NCBI GenBank assembly: GCA_947652605.1
Contig: OX393579.1
Location: forward strand, 50,226,970 to 50,290,969
Length of the DNA stretch: 64,000 bases
Direction of reading: 5' to 3'
Source of the DNA: Elmis aenea
Taxonomy: Eukaryota; Arthropoda; Insecta; Coleoptera; Elmidae
A program made the position numbers and the translations under genes. Positions 11,991-26,900 of the stretch are shown here, in pieces; the first letter of the stretch is position 1; each line of letters begins with the position of its first letter. Below the pieces are notes generated by a model that was not told the origin of the DNA, made no database searches, and saw nothing but the letters and a program-made list of their open reading frames with translations.

Positions 11991-14900
11991 GTAAGTTTTC
12001 ATATGTTTACTTTAGCAAAGTAAGATAGGGGTTTTGATTTTTTCGAAATTTTGAGTATTGGTTTTTTTTAAAGCTATGTTGCATTATTTTTGCTATTATA
12101 TTGTATCGTTTAGAAAATATTTAGTATACAACGTAGTGCTAAAATTAAGGCGGATTTTGCCTATAACTTTTCTCCTTAACTTTTCTTAACTAACTTAACT
12201 ATTGTTTAGCAAATAAATTTTTTTAATATTCTGCTTAATTTTATTCTCTTTTTAAAGTTTTCTTAAAAATGTTGGAGTTTTAAAAAAATAATCGCGAAAA
12301 TCCTTTTTAATGATATTATTCATAGTTCTAAAAATCCAAGGTTCTTAGAAATTCTTAGTTATGTCAGAGATACACTCAAAAACAAAAATTGGTTATAAAT
12401 TGGATTTACTGAAAAACAGAAAAGCACCGCAAGCCTTAAAAGGACCTAGCGATAGTGTGAAACATCATAGGCTTAGAAAACACTGAAAAAATAGTTTTTC
12501 AAATCACTGCATTCCATTGTATTTGGTGTACACCAAAGGTTGTTTCAAAAACTAAGAAAATATGAAATTTTCGTATTTTTAATAAATAAAATAATAATAA
12601 AAAAAAAATTGATTACTTGATAACTTTAAAGTTCTATTCAAAGTTTGAGATAAAAATTGCCCAATTCAATATACAAATGCGACATTTATAGGTCAAATAA
12701 AGAAAAACATTGTACAGAGTGGACCAAATTCGATGGTATTACTTGCGTATCTTGCTTAATATTCAAGACCGTCCAAATTACCAAAAATATGGAGTTTTTT
12801 GAGACAGTTTTATATGTTTTTACAACCTTCTTTTTGTTTTTATAAAATGCATCTAAAAAAAGACCATAAACCTTCGTAATTTCGTATTATCTGAGATAAC
12901 TACATCGATCCTTATATTTAAAAAAAAAAAGGAATGAAATAGGCCATAGCCAGTTAAAGTTTCCTTAAAAAAAAATAAGCTTGTGTCATAACCTTCTAAC
13001 GGTAAGCGTATTTTTTAAAGCACCATTAAATTCTTCGTAAAAATCTAAAAGTATCTATATTTTTTTTATGTTAACAACAATAACAGAGATATGACACGTT
13101 ATTAAAATGACAAAAAAACATTTTTGCTATTAACTGAAATAACGGAAATTGTGCAATATTTCTGAAAACGGTTTTGAGTTTGTCTTAAAAAAATCTGCAT
13201 ATTTTTGGTAATTTAACCGTTTCTATCTATTGAATATTAAGCAATATACCTAACCTATGTAATCCTTCGAATTTAGTCCACCCTGTGCTGCGTAGTACAA
13301 AAAAATTTAAAAAATATTGTTAAAATTTTTGAACTTGGATTTTGCGTTTTTGTGCCATCGTCTCTTACAATTTTACTCTAACCTTCTTCATAATTTATTC
13401 GTATTTTCACATTTGTTATGAACAGTAGTGGCTTTAGCAAAAAAAAGTTATAAACAAGCAATGATTTATTCAATTTAAAGTTTCTTGTTTTTATTTCTAT
13501 CGTGTCTAACCGTAAAAAAGTGAATTGTCTGTGCTAATTTAAGCGCTTACATCACTTAATAACAGACGTGCACATTTATTTGTGGGTACGCGATGCATTC
13601 AAAATGGAAATCTGGTTTCCCTCGATTTTTAAACTCGGTGTAGGACGAAAAGCTATCGACCAGATTGTTGTTGTTACGGCAATTATTGTTTATATGTCAT
13701 TTAATGCCACCCACAAATCTAACTAAACCGAGTTAATAAAGTTTCCTTAAACAAAAGTTCAATCAGAACTCGTCAAATCGGTCGAGACATGCTAAATGTA
13801 TTGTGTACAAATCGGGCTAGATGAAAAAGCGTTATGGCAGCGGGTTGGGGCGTAAGTCATTTATTAATTTTTGTTTCATTGAGGCTATTTGCAAACGATT
13901 TGCATTTTAATATGTTTCTAATTGCTCGAGCCTTATTTTCAGACGTGTCTTGGAAACGGTTTCGCAATTTAACATTCGTTTATTTAAATTCTGCTTGAGT
14001 GATGTGCGAGTTATCACTGTACACATACATTATTATTATCCACAGTTAATAGTTGCTAATTATTTGAATTACAATTGATTATAATTGTCCCTTTCACTAT
14101 TTCACTGTCAATAGAAATCGGCTTGTTTATACAGGGTGTCCCCATTATCGGTGCAAATATTTTAAGTGGTGATAAAGGACTTTTTTCCAAGAAAATTTTT
14201 TCGTAAAATCAATTGCTAAGCAGATATTAACACTTACTTGAGTTTTTTACACTTCTGCATTTAAAAGGCTCTGTCTCCGAAAATATCAATTTTATCGTAA
14301 AATACGTTGAAGCTTTTTAATAGAGCATGAAATTATCTACAAAGTTGGATATAACCATTTTTTGTCTACAGGCAATGGTTTAAAAGTTATAAAGCAGTTT
14401 GTACAAAAAAATTTTGAAAATTTACAAAATTTAATTGTTTCTTAAACTTTGCAACCGCTGTATCTTTAAAACGAAAGTTGGTACAAAAAACGGACGGCTC
14501 ATTCCGGATAGCAAATTTTATGGGCTACAACTTTGGTCCAGTGAAAGTTTTCGAAAAATCAAACCGATTTTCCGGAAAAGCTGAAAATAAGGAACAGAGT
14601 GTAAAAACAATTTCCGAGAAATAATGTTTTGGATTTAACAATGCCATTTACATAACATATGCAATTTTACAATTTTTTGTTAAATTTGTTCGTTAGCTTC
14701 TTAAAAAAAATGATTTGGGGTTGTTTTCTAAAGAATTTCATACTTCATAGAAACCCTTGAAAATTACCATATACATAATATGAATAGTTCCGATGCTATG
14801 GCAATTTTTAATGCAAAACGTAAATCTCAAAATTTCATTTTTACTCTGTTCCCTATTTTTAGCTTTTCCGGAAAATCGGTTTGATTTTCCGAAAACTTTC

Positions 14901-17900
14901 ACTGAACCAAAGTTGTAGCCCATAAAATTTGCTATCCGGAATGAGCCGTTTTTTTGTATAATCTTTCGTTTTAAAGATACAGCTTTTGCAAAGTCTAAGA
15001 CACAATTAGTTTTTAATTTTTTTTTTGTACAAACTTCTTTATAACTTTTAAACCATTGCCTGTAGACAAAAAATGATCATAACCGATTTTGTAGAGAATT
15101 GCATGCTCTATTAAATAGCTTTGAGGTATTTTACGATAAATTGATATTTTCGGCGACAGAGCCTTTTAAATGCAGAAGTGTAAATAAATCAAGTATCTGA
15201 TATCTGCTTAGCATTTGATTTTAAGAGAAAGTTTTACTTGAAAATTTTTCTTAGAAAAAGGTCCTCTATCACCACTTTAAATATTTGCACCAATAAGGGG
15301 GATACCCTTTATGTGTATACACAACACTTTTATCTAGACATCTTTTTTTGTAGCAAAAGTTAACAACCTAACAGTATTTGTTCGTTTGCCATGTGAATAA
15401 TTTATTAAAATTTAAAGTTTAGGTTTAGAACATTAAACTGTTACTAAAGATGGATATCAAATCGAGCGAATTTTTTATTGCATCGTAAACCTGTCTAATT
15501 TATTTGTCTTATCTAGTAGCATTTAGACATAAAACTTTTATCGCGCGTATAATCTGCTTCAAGATTGTCCTAGATTAGTTAAAATTTTAAATTAAACGTT
15601 GATTATAAAAATCCGCTACATAACTAAATAGGGAATCGAAGGGGGCCGTTTCCTTAATGGACAGTCGCTTGTTTTGAAGTCAGTTTTGGATGTGTATGTG
15701 GCCGCGTAATTAATTTGTTTTAGAGCTTTTTAATTGTAGTTTTAAAGAAAGTTGCCATACTGTAGTAAAAGTTTTTCTGAACTACGCCTTAAAAATTAAA
15801 ACCTTTGGGGACAAAATTAAAAATGGAAGTGGTTTTAGTATCAGAGTGTCTTAAAAACTCAATTAATCTGCGGTTGTATGAATTTTTATTAGCAATTTTT
15901 GTTTTATTAGCGTACATGGTGGACCAAATTTGGTCACCATAATAGTTAACGAAAATCTGATATCGGCTTCGTCAGTTATTTTTATGTTTGATATGAACAC
16001 GCCTGTGTTATCAGATTTTTTATATCGCTTTCCATTTTGGCGCTGCTTTGTTTAAACAGTGTGTTAGAAAAGCTTTTAACTAAACTTAAATTACCCTTAC
16101 GTACTGAACAAAACAGAGTAACAAAAGAGGTTTGTTCGATGGCAACTTAAACTTAAACGTTATTTTGCAAATTGAAATATCTATTTACCTGATCAGTTGT
16201 TTGGATGTATTAACTTAGATTATTAAATGCGTGGTCGTTTAACTAAATAACTAAAATATTCAAGCAGTAGTCGAACATGTTGAACTTCGCATTTATTTGG
16301 GGAAAAAAAAATCGCATTTAGTCAAATGACTAGGCAGTTGATAAAACGACGTATTTTGCCAAGGATTACAGTACAAAAATAAAACCAATAACACCTACTT
16401 GAGCCTATTTCCGTTTTGATTCAAACAAACTCCTAAGTTAGTAAAGTGCCCACTTCTCTACTCGAGTATTTTAAACAAAAATTACATTATTTTGTAAATA
16501 TACCAGCACCTTCGCCAAATCCCACACAAATACTCCGCCAATCTATCAGAATACCTACAAAAAAATATTGCATTTTTGCGTATGTGTACCTACAGTGTGG
16601 TCCAAATTCGATGGGATTACATGGGTATCTCGCTTAATATTTAAGATGGAGGAACGGTTAAATTACCAAAAATGTGCAATATTTTGAGACAAACTCAGAA
16701 CCATTTTTAAAAATACTTTATAATTTCCGGTTTATTGAGTTATTAGAAAAGAAGTGTTTTTTTGTCGAAAAAATTTATATAGATTATTTTTAGATATTTT
16801 TATGTAAAATTTGATGATACTAAACAAAAAAAAAAAAAAACGATCGCTCTTAAAAAGTTACGACACAAACTTACCATTTTTTTAAATAGAAGCTATAGTT
16901 GGCTAGGACCTATTTAAATTCCTTATTATTTCCAAATGTATGAGGGTTGATGTAGTTATTTTCAATAATACGCAAGTTTTTTTTTGTAAAAAAAATCAGT
17001 AGGCTGTGAAAACAAAAATAAACAAGTTATTAAACCTTTTAAAACTCATGTGGTACAAGTTACTCAGGTTTTTATTAAAAAAAAAAAAACTAAAAAACCT
17101 TCGTAACTGGCGTATTATTGAAAATACACATCAACTCTTATATATTTGGAATGCGAAAAGAATAAATTAAATTAAATTTAAATAGGCCATAACCAACTAT
17201 AGCTTCCATTTAAAAAAAGGCAAGTTTGCGACATAACTTTTTAATGGCGAGCATGGTTTTTTATGTAACTATAATCGAATTTTACATAAAAATACCTAAA
17301 AATATTCTTCATTCGATTTTTCGATATTTAAAACAATAACGGAGACACGACACATTGTAAATATGATAAAAAACCTTTTTTCTAATAACTCAAAAACCGG
17401 AAATGATAGAATATTTTTGAAAACGGTTCTGAGTTTGTCTGAAAAAGTTGCAAATTTTTGGTAATTTAATCGTCTCTCTATCTTGACTAAGTATTAAGCG
17501 AGATGCCCATGTAATCTCATTGAATTGAGATCACCCTGTGCTTGTCAAGCAACTACAAAAAGTTTTTGCTAACATTATCTTAAAATTATAGAAATTTAAA
17601 CATATTTTGAGGAATAATCGCATTGCTTTTACAGCAAATAACGAATGCTCTCAACAAAAAATCCAAACCAACCTACTTAAGCCCATGTCAGCCTTTTTCC
17701 AAACACAACCTTCTAAATTAGTACTGCAGCCTCGTCTTTTCCAAGTATTTAAAACAAAAATAACGATTTTCATTAATATAGTGGCACCTTCGCCAAATCC
17801 CACACAGCGACTTCGCCAAGCCATCAAAGTACGTAGAAAATATGGCAACGGCTTATACGTGCAGTATTGACCTATTTAACTCCAAACAAAACGAAATTAT

Positions 17901-20900
17901 TCGCTCTGTTTGGTCCGTGCCGTACGAAATTGTAACACAGAACAAAGAATCAAAACTTGTAATTAAAAAACGCCACGTATCTCCCCAACGGACTGCGTTA
18001 TCCGCATATTATATCAGTTAATGTCGGTATCGCGTGCCACAAAATGATTATATCTGTGACAAGCGAAGCTAAAAATTAACGCTGAATGAAATTTTGGAAT
18101 CGGGTCAAAGAACTCGATCGCTAATGTTTGCTAAATGGAGTATTTGTGAGGACTTATGTATTATTCTAATCGGATAACGGTGATTAAGTGGGAAGTAGGT
18201 AATTGAGTAAAAATTAGGATTTCAAAACCCCAACTTCTTTCATGCGTCAAAGGAGTACAAAAAAGGCTAAGAGATTTGAAATGTTGTTAAACAATTTAAT
18301 CAAATAATTAATAAAATAAGCGCTGCATACAACTTGTGTTATACCTCAGTAAAATATATAAGAACAATGCCAGAAATACTTTAAATTACTTTGGAGATTT
18401 ATCCGTGCTATTTACCTATGGATACTTTAAAGTATATAATAAACCGTGGCGAAATTATTAGTAACTAAGCCTTAATAGTTAGTAAAAACACTTCAGTTTT
18501 ATTTTAAAGTGCCTTGTTATGTTTTTTTTTCACAAATAAAAATGTTTCTTTGAGTATGCATCGTCGTTTTGAGAGATAAATTGTACTATTTACATCAGGT
18601 TATTGTTCTAAACAAAAATTGATCTCAAACGATCTAACTTATGGGCCTTCAACCTATTTTTTTTTAAAATATATTTCCCTTAACTTTAAGTAAAATTCAG
18701 CTTAGAACTACCTATTTCTTTTTTAGTTCTCATTTAGGGGAGACCGGGGCTAGTTGTCACAATCGCTATAACAACTCTGATACACATTATTATCATATCT
18801 TCAACGTATCTACGTAACACTGAATGTAGCTTTCTTCAGTCATATGAGTTTGGCCCCTGTCACATAAATGGTACGTAAGCCATTCATTTGTATTTGTTTG
18901 ACGTACAATAAAGTAAATTTTATTGGTCTTTTTTGTGGTTCTCTAGACGATTGAGATTGGATTTAAAGTGAATACTATTATGACATTATCAAAGCTATAC
19001 CTTTCAGCTAAAAGTTCATATAATTATTAGGGTATGGTTTTTTATTTCGAGACAAATAGCTTGATTTTTAACATAAAAGTGGCCTCGGGGCATGTTGTCA
19101 CATTATTGACGGGGCAAGTTGTCACAAGCAAAACTTGCCCCTACGCATAAAAATTACTCAAAATGTTCTTCTGTACAGATGGTCAGAACATATAAATGAA
19201 AAACAAATCGCTCTGCCCCACCTGCGGACGTTTTAATCACGGCTGCACGAATATGCCACAACTGTGATTTAGATGATGATATCTAGGCGGGTTTCATGCG
19301 TTTGATCTGCAGTTAAATTATTTCTATGTATTTCGATTGCTTGTATTGTTTCTATTTTTATCGTTAGAAGTTATATTTGAGTTTTTCTTACAAATTGTCC
19401 ATCAATTTTTGTTTTCATTAATCATTTACTACATTTATTTGACCCGTGACAACTTGCCCCGCTTGGGTGCGATAAATATTTTTTTGCATATAAATCACTC
19501 GATGTTGCTCAAACAACTATTCAGAATATAAAGCACGACACATGTGGGTATGCATCAGAAAAAAAAAACTGATCTTAAATTATGAAAATAAGATTTAAAA
19601 AAAATAAAACCTAAATTTTGTGACAACTAGCACCGGTCTCCCCTATACCAAAACTATTTTTCGCCTATTTTTAGTACGCAATCGTTCCACGCCTATTTTT
19701 TGTCTATTGTCCTTAATTTTCACCGATATTCTGTTTAGAAATGCCTATTTTTTAAAGTTCTCACTCGTGCCAAGCGCATTTTCCTCCTATTTTTTAGTAC
19801 TTAATCGTTCCAAGCCTATTTTTTGTCTATTGTCTTTAATTTTCACCGAAATTCTGTTAAGAAATACCTATTTTTTAGTTCTCACTAAGTAGCGTATGTT
19901 CCGCCTATTTTTTTGAACACATTCGTTCCAAGCCTATTTTTTTATTCCTTTTGGAATAAACCGAAGATTGGCTTCGAATGGGCTATTTTTAAATTCTCAA
20001 TCACTTTAAGCCTATATTTCGTCAGTTGTCCTTGACTTTAACTGAAAATCGGCTTTTAACGGGCTTTTTTAAAATTCTCAACCGTACCAAACCTATTTTC
20101 TACCACTGTGCAGAGATTAAACTGAATTTTGGCTTCGAATCGCCTATTCTGTTAAGTGCTTAATCGTTTCTAGCCTATTTTACCTAAATCGTGAACATAT
20201 TACCTATTTATTTAGTCTTCTAGCGTGCTAATCCTATTTTTTTAGCGGTACTTAAAGAACTGCAAAAATCGGCTTCAAACCGCTTATTTTTCTGAGCACT
20301 AATTCAAGTTCAAAACCATGTTTCATTCAAAATCCTGAACCCAAACTGTGTGATATTTTCAAGATGCTTTTCCGTTACTGAAAATTATTTAATTACCGTA
20401 GTTCACAATCACCAACTGCAAACAATAGTGCAGGATTATCTGCTGTGTTTTTGCGAAATCATTATATCCAGAAAAAAATGTTTTTGTTAACTTGTTGAAA
20501 ATATTATACACGAAACGAACCCGGACTGTATAACCAATATTTTTGTAAACCCAAAACGAATACAAACCCAATTTTTCGTAATGATCCTGAATTTGGAAGA
20601 CAATCGAATCCATTTTTTTCCGATCCCTCATTTGCGAGTCAATATTTTTTAAATAACATTGATGTAATTCTCAACTATGACAAACACTTCGACGAGAGAT
20701 CGCCCGACTTTTGGCATTTCACGCAGCTAATCGATTTAACACGGTGTCCGACCGCAGCACTACCTACGTTACGGAACAGCGCAATTCAATCACCGAGAAC
20801 GCAGCCGAAATGGGGAAGCAAAAAATAGCATTTTATTGCAGCGCCAAGACAATTACTACCACAGGTTCCAAACATTAGTAGCGCAGGGTCGGACATAAAA

Positions 20901-23900
20901 TGAATAAAATAAGACTGTACTAAAATGCAAGGTTATTTGCACGATCGGGATAACGTAAAAACTGGAGAAATTTATGTGGGATATTAACAGTCCGCAATAA
21001 AAAATTTAATTTCGTTAAGGCAGATACTGTAGCTGATCGTTAAATACATTGAAATTCAAACAAATTAAAGTTTTGCACTGTTGCCTGTAAAAAAAAAGAT
21101 AAAAATACAATTATTTTTTGTAATCGTAAAGAGCTTTAAGTAATTTTTGGCTTGGACCATTTTCAAAATAAACCTTTAAAATTAACTTATATTGTACCTT
21201 CAATAGGAATTCGGCGGCTCAGGACTATTAAAAAAAAAATGTTGTCAATGTTTTTCCAGAAGTACGATTTGATAGTCGATTTTTTCCCCAAATGTTCAAC
21301 AACCTCTGGCTATAAGGAAATGAACTAAAAATTCCGCAATATTGTTTAATCCTCAATCATCACTCGATTACAACAAACGCAAAATCATCGCCCAAACAAT
21401 CGCCGGTATAAAAAAGACGAAAGTAAACATAAGAATTTGGAGCACTTCCAGGTTCTAAAATAAACGTGCTTTGACCAAAAATACGAAAAAATGAAGTTAT
21501 TTTCGATCCAGAAATGTAGCGACAATCCAAAACCACCCGGAGTTCAATCGTCCAGCGAAACAACGGTCGTCGCATCAAGACGACCTACTTCATAATTTTT
21601 ATGACGACACGCGTTCACGCACTGACCCAACGCATTCGGCTCACAATGTATCGTTTATGGAACATAGTCGCTTTTAAATTTGTTTACATCCTGCTGTACC
21701 GTATTAGAGATTGCGATATTTCACATTTTCATTAATCTAACGACGACATTAGTCACACGGTCAAATAAAAACCGTAATTATGTCGACTTTTATTGTATTT
21801 AACTATGCAATAAAACAGGTCGAAGCCCATTTACAACGCCTGTATCAGATAAAGACGGAATGTGCATGAACAGTAGGACGACGTCCTTGAAAAACCCACA
21901 ACAATGCAACATATCTAGTGAACAATGCCCCGTTACAGATAGAAATATGACAAATGACGAGCCGGTATCGGGTTTCCCTGGCAGGGTACGATGTTACAAT
22001 GTAATAATTTATGATAGTCGAGCGACAGGCAACATAGGTCAGGAAAAACATGAACCTACCAGTACTACAAAGCCACCAAATAGCGGTTATTTCAGTTAGA
22101 CAGAGTTAAAAAAAAGTCGAGAACAGGAAGTTGGTATGAAATTTTAGCAAAAACAAAGCCATAAAGTAGCAAAATATTTACGTGTGCGTTATGATTAATT
22201 AAACAACTACCAAGGTGACGTGATTGTGTGTTTAATTCACAAAAAATATAAATACTAACATTGCACAATTTAAAACAACTATGAGCCACATTTTTATAAT
22301 TATTATTTTACTCCATATAATGATTTTTGTCAACCTTTACGTCATAGCATTGTTATATTTAAAAAATTGATATTTAAAACTTAAATCAATAATGTATCAC
22401 ATAGGGTTTCTTTCCCAGAATCCCGAGAACCCGATCCGTTTTAACCTATTTTTTCGGAAAATCCCGGGATAAATATTCGATGCTAGATGCTCTCAAGACG
22501 ATTCCACCAACATCAATAGAGTCTGAGAGGGCGGGCATTTCATGCAGCAGGACTTTCTGTTAATAAATTAAGAAGGCTTAGTGATCGAAACATAGCTCAT
22601 CTTTGTTTTATTAAATCTCATCACAAAAATTATATTATTGTGTTCATTAACATGAAATCGCAATAGAAATGTAATATTTCTTAAATTTATATTTCTTTCA
22701 ACAATATTCATGTATTATTTGTCATCATCATGAAAACGTATTACGCATATGACTTGGGAATTGTTTTTCAATAATTAACCGCTTTCTTTCTTACCGGTTT
22801 TAGCGTCTTTTTTTTCTAGGACTCGGGTTTGCCTAGGCTTATTTAAGGTGAACCATATAATTTTGACAGTGAAACTTCGAGTTTCCCGTCCTTTTTTCGT
22901 ACTCCGAATTTACTAACAATTATTAAAAGATCACTAGCCACTAAAAGGAAAAATTAAACCGATACTTTGGGTTTAGGGTTTCTTTTCTCCAGTTGCCACA
23001 CTTCCTAAGTATTTCTTAAAGTTAACCAACTGCCAACAGTATAATATTGACCCGAAGACTATAAATTTAGCGTCTTTTTAACAGTACTGGTTTCATTAGA
23101 TTTCTTGGGGTTAAATAAGTACCAACAGAATGATTTTCACCAAGAAACTTCGGGTTAAGAAACGTTTTTCCAGACTACGGGTTTCGTAAAAATTTCTAAC
23201 CAAGCACCAACAGTATCTATAATTCTACTAGAGTAACTCCGAGATCCCCAAACTCCAGGTTTTCAAGAATTTTTTGAGCCTAACTAACCCACAAAAGTAT
23301 ACATTTGACCCGCAAATTTGTTGTTGAACATGGTCTATTGGGACTCCGGGTTTACTAACATTTCTGGGGCTAAACAACCGTCAAAAATAAAATTTTAAAC
23401 CGGAAAATATCGCGTTTAGCGTCTTTTCTCCATGCTTCGAGTTTCTTGAGGATTTTTTTTTTGCGTCAGTTAACTATCGCAGTTTAATTTTGACCAGGAA
23501 AAATCCGGATATAGGTATAGTGTTTTTTCTCCAGGCATTTCTTGGGATTGACCGACTTTTACACGTTTAAGAACTTGATGATTTTTCTGGTATGTTATTG
23601 TTAATTTTTTTCACTAACTTTTATCAGATTTAAAATGAGGTAAAATTTTTCTCCGGGTCATAGTAGACGCCTTCATTTTTATTTTTAAATTAAAATTGGG
23701 ATTGCTATTACTAAGACACGTTTAATTCCCATCGGTTGACGAAACTTCGTGTAAGTGGTGAAACTAGCACAGAAGTTAAATTTAAAATAAAAAGAACAAC
23801 ATTTAGATTTTTTTACTTGAATAAATACGAACATGAAACAATCAAATCTGTCATTTAAAAATTGTCAACCTATTAGTAGAATTCATGGCAAAAATGTACA

Positions 23901-26900
23901 GATATTTGTTCTGCTTCTAAAACTTTACCTGTTAACAAAATTTCACGCCAACAGAGCCAAAAATACTTTGAAGGTCAGTTTTTTAGCGTCTAAACGAAAG
24001 ACAATAACCAAATTAAAGGTCAGAATTCTTCATCTCAAATCGATTTTACATTTACTAGGTATATAGATTATAAACGTTCGTTCAACAATACCTAAGCCTT
24101 TTAAATAAATTACTTATTACAAATATCTGACATTTTCAAAGGTCTCACTGTATAAAAGTGTAGAAAGGATCGGTGTATACGATTATTAAATTGTAAGAAT
24201 CTCGGTACATCCTGAACACGACGCAAATTGTCTATTATTACGACAAGAAAACTATTAGACCGGTTGGTAATAGACGAAATTCATTTCAGTTATAAATTGT
24301 AATCGGAGGTAGACTCATATACATTAAAATATTACGATTTTAGAAAACCATTACATTTTGGAGAAAGTATCTGTTTTGGAGTGGCTCGCTGATGGGCCTG
24401 ACTTGTTTAAAGACGATAACAACCAACCTATTTTTGGTTCAAGTATGTTAAGTTCACGGGTTCATAGACAAACAATAAAAGTGGGTGCATTTTTCGCTAA
24501 ACCATTACTTTTGTTAAGTGCATCGCCTAGCTGTCATTCCGAGATTTAAATAGCGATACATTAGCTAAATGGCCCACAGACAATCAAGTACATTAAGGCT
24601 AAAAATAGTACCGCAAGCATGAAAGGAAATTCTTGTAAACTTTGGTATTTTGTTGACAGAAATTTTGTTCCAAAAAAGGTTAAAAGTTTTAGGATTTCTT
24701 GCATAATATGTATAGAAACCTAAGCACTCCCAAAAACTCGGTTTACTATAAATGTTGATTCAATGTTTTGGTTGCTTCAAAAAGGATGGGAAAAGTTGTC
24801 TCAATAAAGTAGATATTTGATTATGCTTCCCTTATAAATAAGGAAATATTTAAGAAAACGCCTTGTTCTGTTCTTTTGCTTGTAAAAATAAATTACGCAG
24901 ACAAATTATGAAGTAGTTTACCTACAGCCATGAAAAATAAAAATAACGGTTTGCATTTTGTACTGTCAGATAGCTGAGCCATTTACAAACTTAATTGCCA
25001 TATTAAGTATGAACGACTTACTAATTTTGATCATGGTTGTGTAAATGAAATCTCGAGTATAAGAAGTGTAAATTGTTTTGACTAAAGATCTAAACTAGTA
25101 AACGAAAAGTTGGAAACAGTGTATGGAAAAGACTCTCCGATATATTTACAAGAAATATACTGGTTTACTTAGTTTAAATAGGGCAGGGAATTAAAACCTG
25201 AATGATACGAGGTGTGGAAGTCTTCTGGAGGCAAGAACAGTAGAAACGATTGGGAAAGTTGATATTATAGTGGTAAGTAATCACCAAAATTAAGTCTCTA
25301 TTATCGCCAAGGAAAATAATGTGTTCGATAAAACGGTTCTAAAGGTTTTACATAATGGTTAGGTCATGCAAAAAAATCTGCGCGATGGATACCGAGTTTG
25401 CTTAAACCAGAGTAAAAACTTTGCAGAAATAAACTTGTGATTGGTGATGAGATCCGAGTTTTTTACTGCAACCCTTCTGCAGTGGATCATAGGGCTCGCC
25501 ACCTCCAACAAAGGCCAAAACTAAATGTTCTGCAGGAAAACTCACGGCTGCAATTTTCTTCGATTCGAAAAGACTTACTAATTGAATATACTATACAAAA
25601 GCGTTCTACAATTACAGGAGAAGATTATGGTGAAACTGTTCAAAATTTTAAAACTACTCCACAAGAAAAACCCCTAATTCTTAAGAGTAAAATCATTTGC
25701 TGCATCACGATCATTGCAGAGCGCATAAGATTCAAAAACTTTTTGAAAAGTCTGGTTTTGTTATAGTCTTTGTAACGCTAAATTAGGGCCCTGCGATTGT
25801 TATTGATTTTAAAATCTCAAAAAAATCTTAGACGAAGGCGATTTGCATCTGTTGAAGAAGTTAAACCTGCCGTGGAGGAATATTTTATAGGCTTGTCAAA
25901 TGATTTTTCTTCAGATCCCTCCTCTTCTTAATCGAATCCTCTTGTACCCTTCGGTGTGGCGGTATTTTTTCTAGTTCTTGATTATGTTTCTCCATCTCCG
26001 TCTTTCATTGGCTTACTGTGGCACATCTTTCCAGCTGACTCTTTTTTCTTCTAGTCTATGTCTCACCTCGTTTTCCCGTTTTGTTCTAGGTATTCCTCGC
26101 CTTCTTTTTCTGCGATTCGACTGATATGTTGATTTCATTGTTTCTTGCGTTCCAACACCAATTTGTTTATGTTTTTTACCTGGCAGGACTGTCTGATGTT
26201 GTCACTTTTTTCTCAATCCAGTGTTTTTCCTGCAATACGCCTTGGTAGTTTCATTTCCGTCGTCTCCATAACTTGTTCAGTTTTAGATGTACTTGGTGGT
26301 GTTTCTGATGTGTTGTGGGTCATAATCGGTTTGATTGGTGTTTTTTAGCTCTTAAAACTTTCCGCATTTCATAATAATAATAATAATAACAAAGAACACG
26401 AAATTCCATGCATTCTGGGACACTCTGTATACCTGTATACGAAATTAACGCAAAGAATAATTAATATGGTGTGATCATTCAATGTTACATTACACATTCC
26501 CGGTTTTTTGTTATCTCCTTCCACGTCGGCCGTTGCTCACGTCAGTGTAAAGGTAAAATATGATATACGGCCTGGTAGTCCGTACATTTGCACGTTATAA
26601 TATAAGATTACACCTGCATCTGTTATGACGCAATCCTTCACGCTAATATTATTCATAGCGACATTCATCTCCGCGGGGTTTACGTCCAAATGCCAACCTC
26701 TCGGAGCGCTCGCATTATCACCGTGAAAAGTAAACAAACAATTGCCGTCCGAAGAGTACGACGATCTCGATTTTTGATAAACCGCTCTCGTACGTTTGTT
26801 ATCGGAGTGCGCGGGTGTGTTTACGTCGGCCGTACGTACATTTCGAGAATTTACGTGCATCGTCCGGGGGGGCGTCTCGTATCTCCGTTCTGCTTTGGAC

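Noticed and set aside
22790..23570. CRISPR-like periodicity in the repeat fields
   Set aside because: Repeats are diverged, with no constant spacer length, and the genome is eukaryotic.
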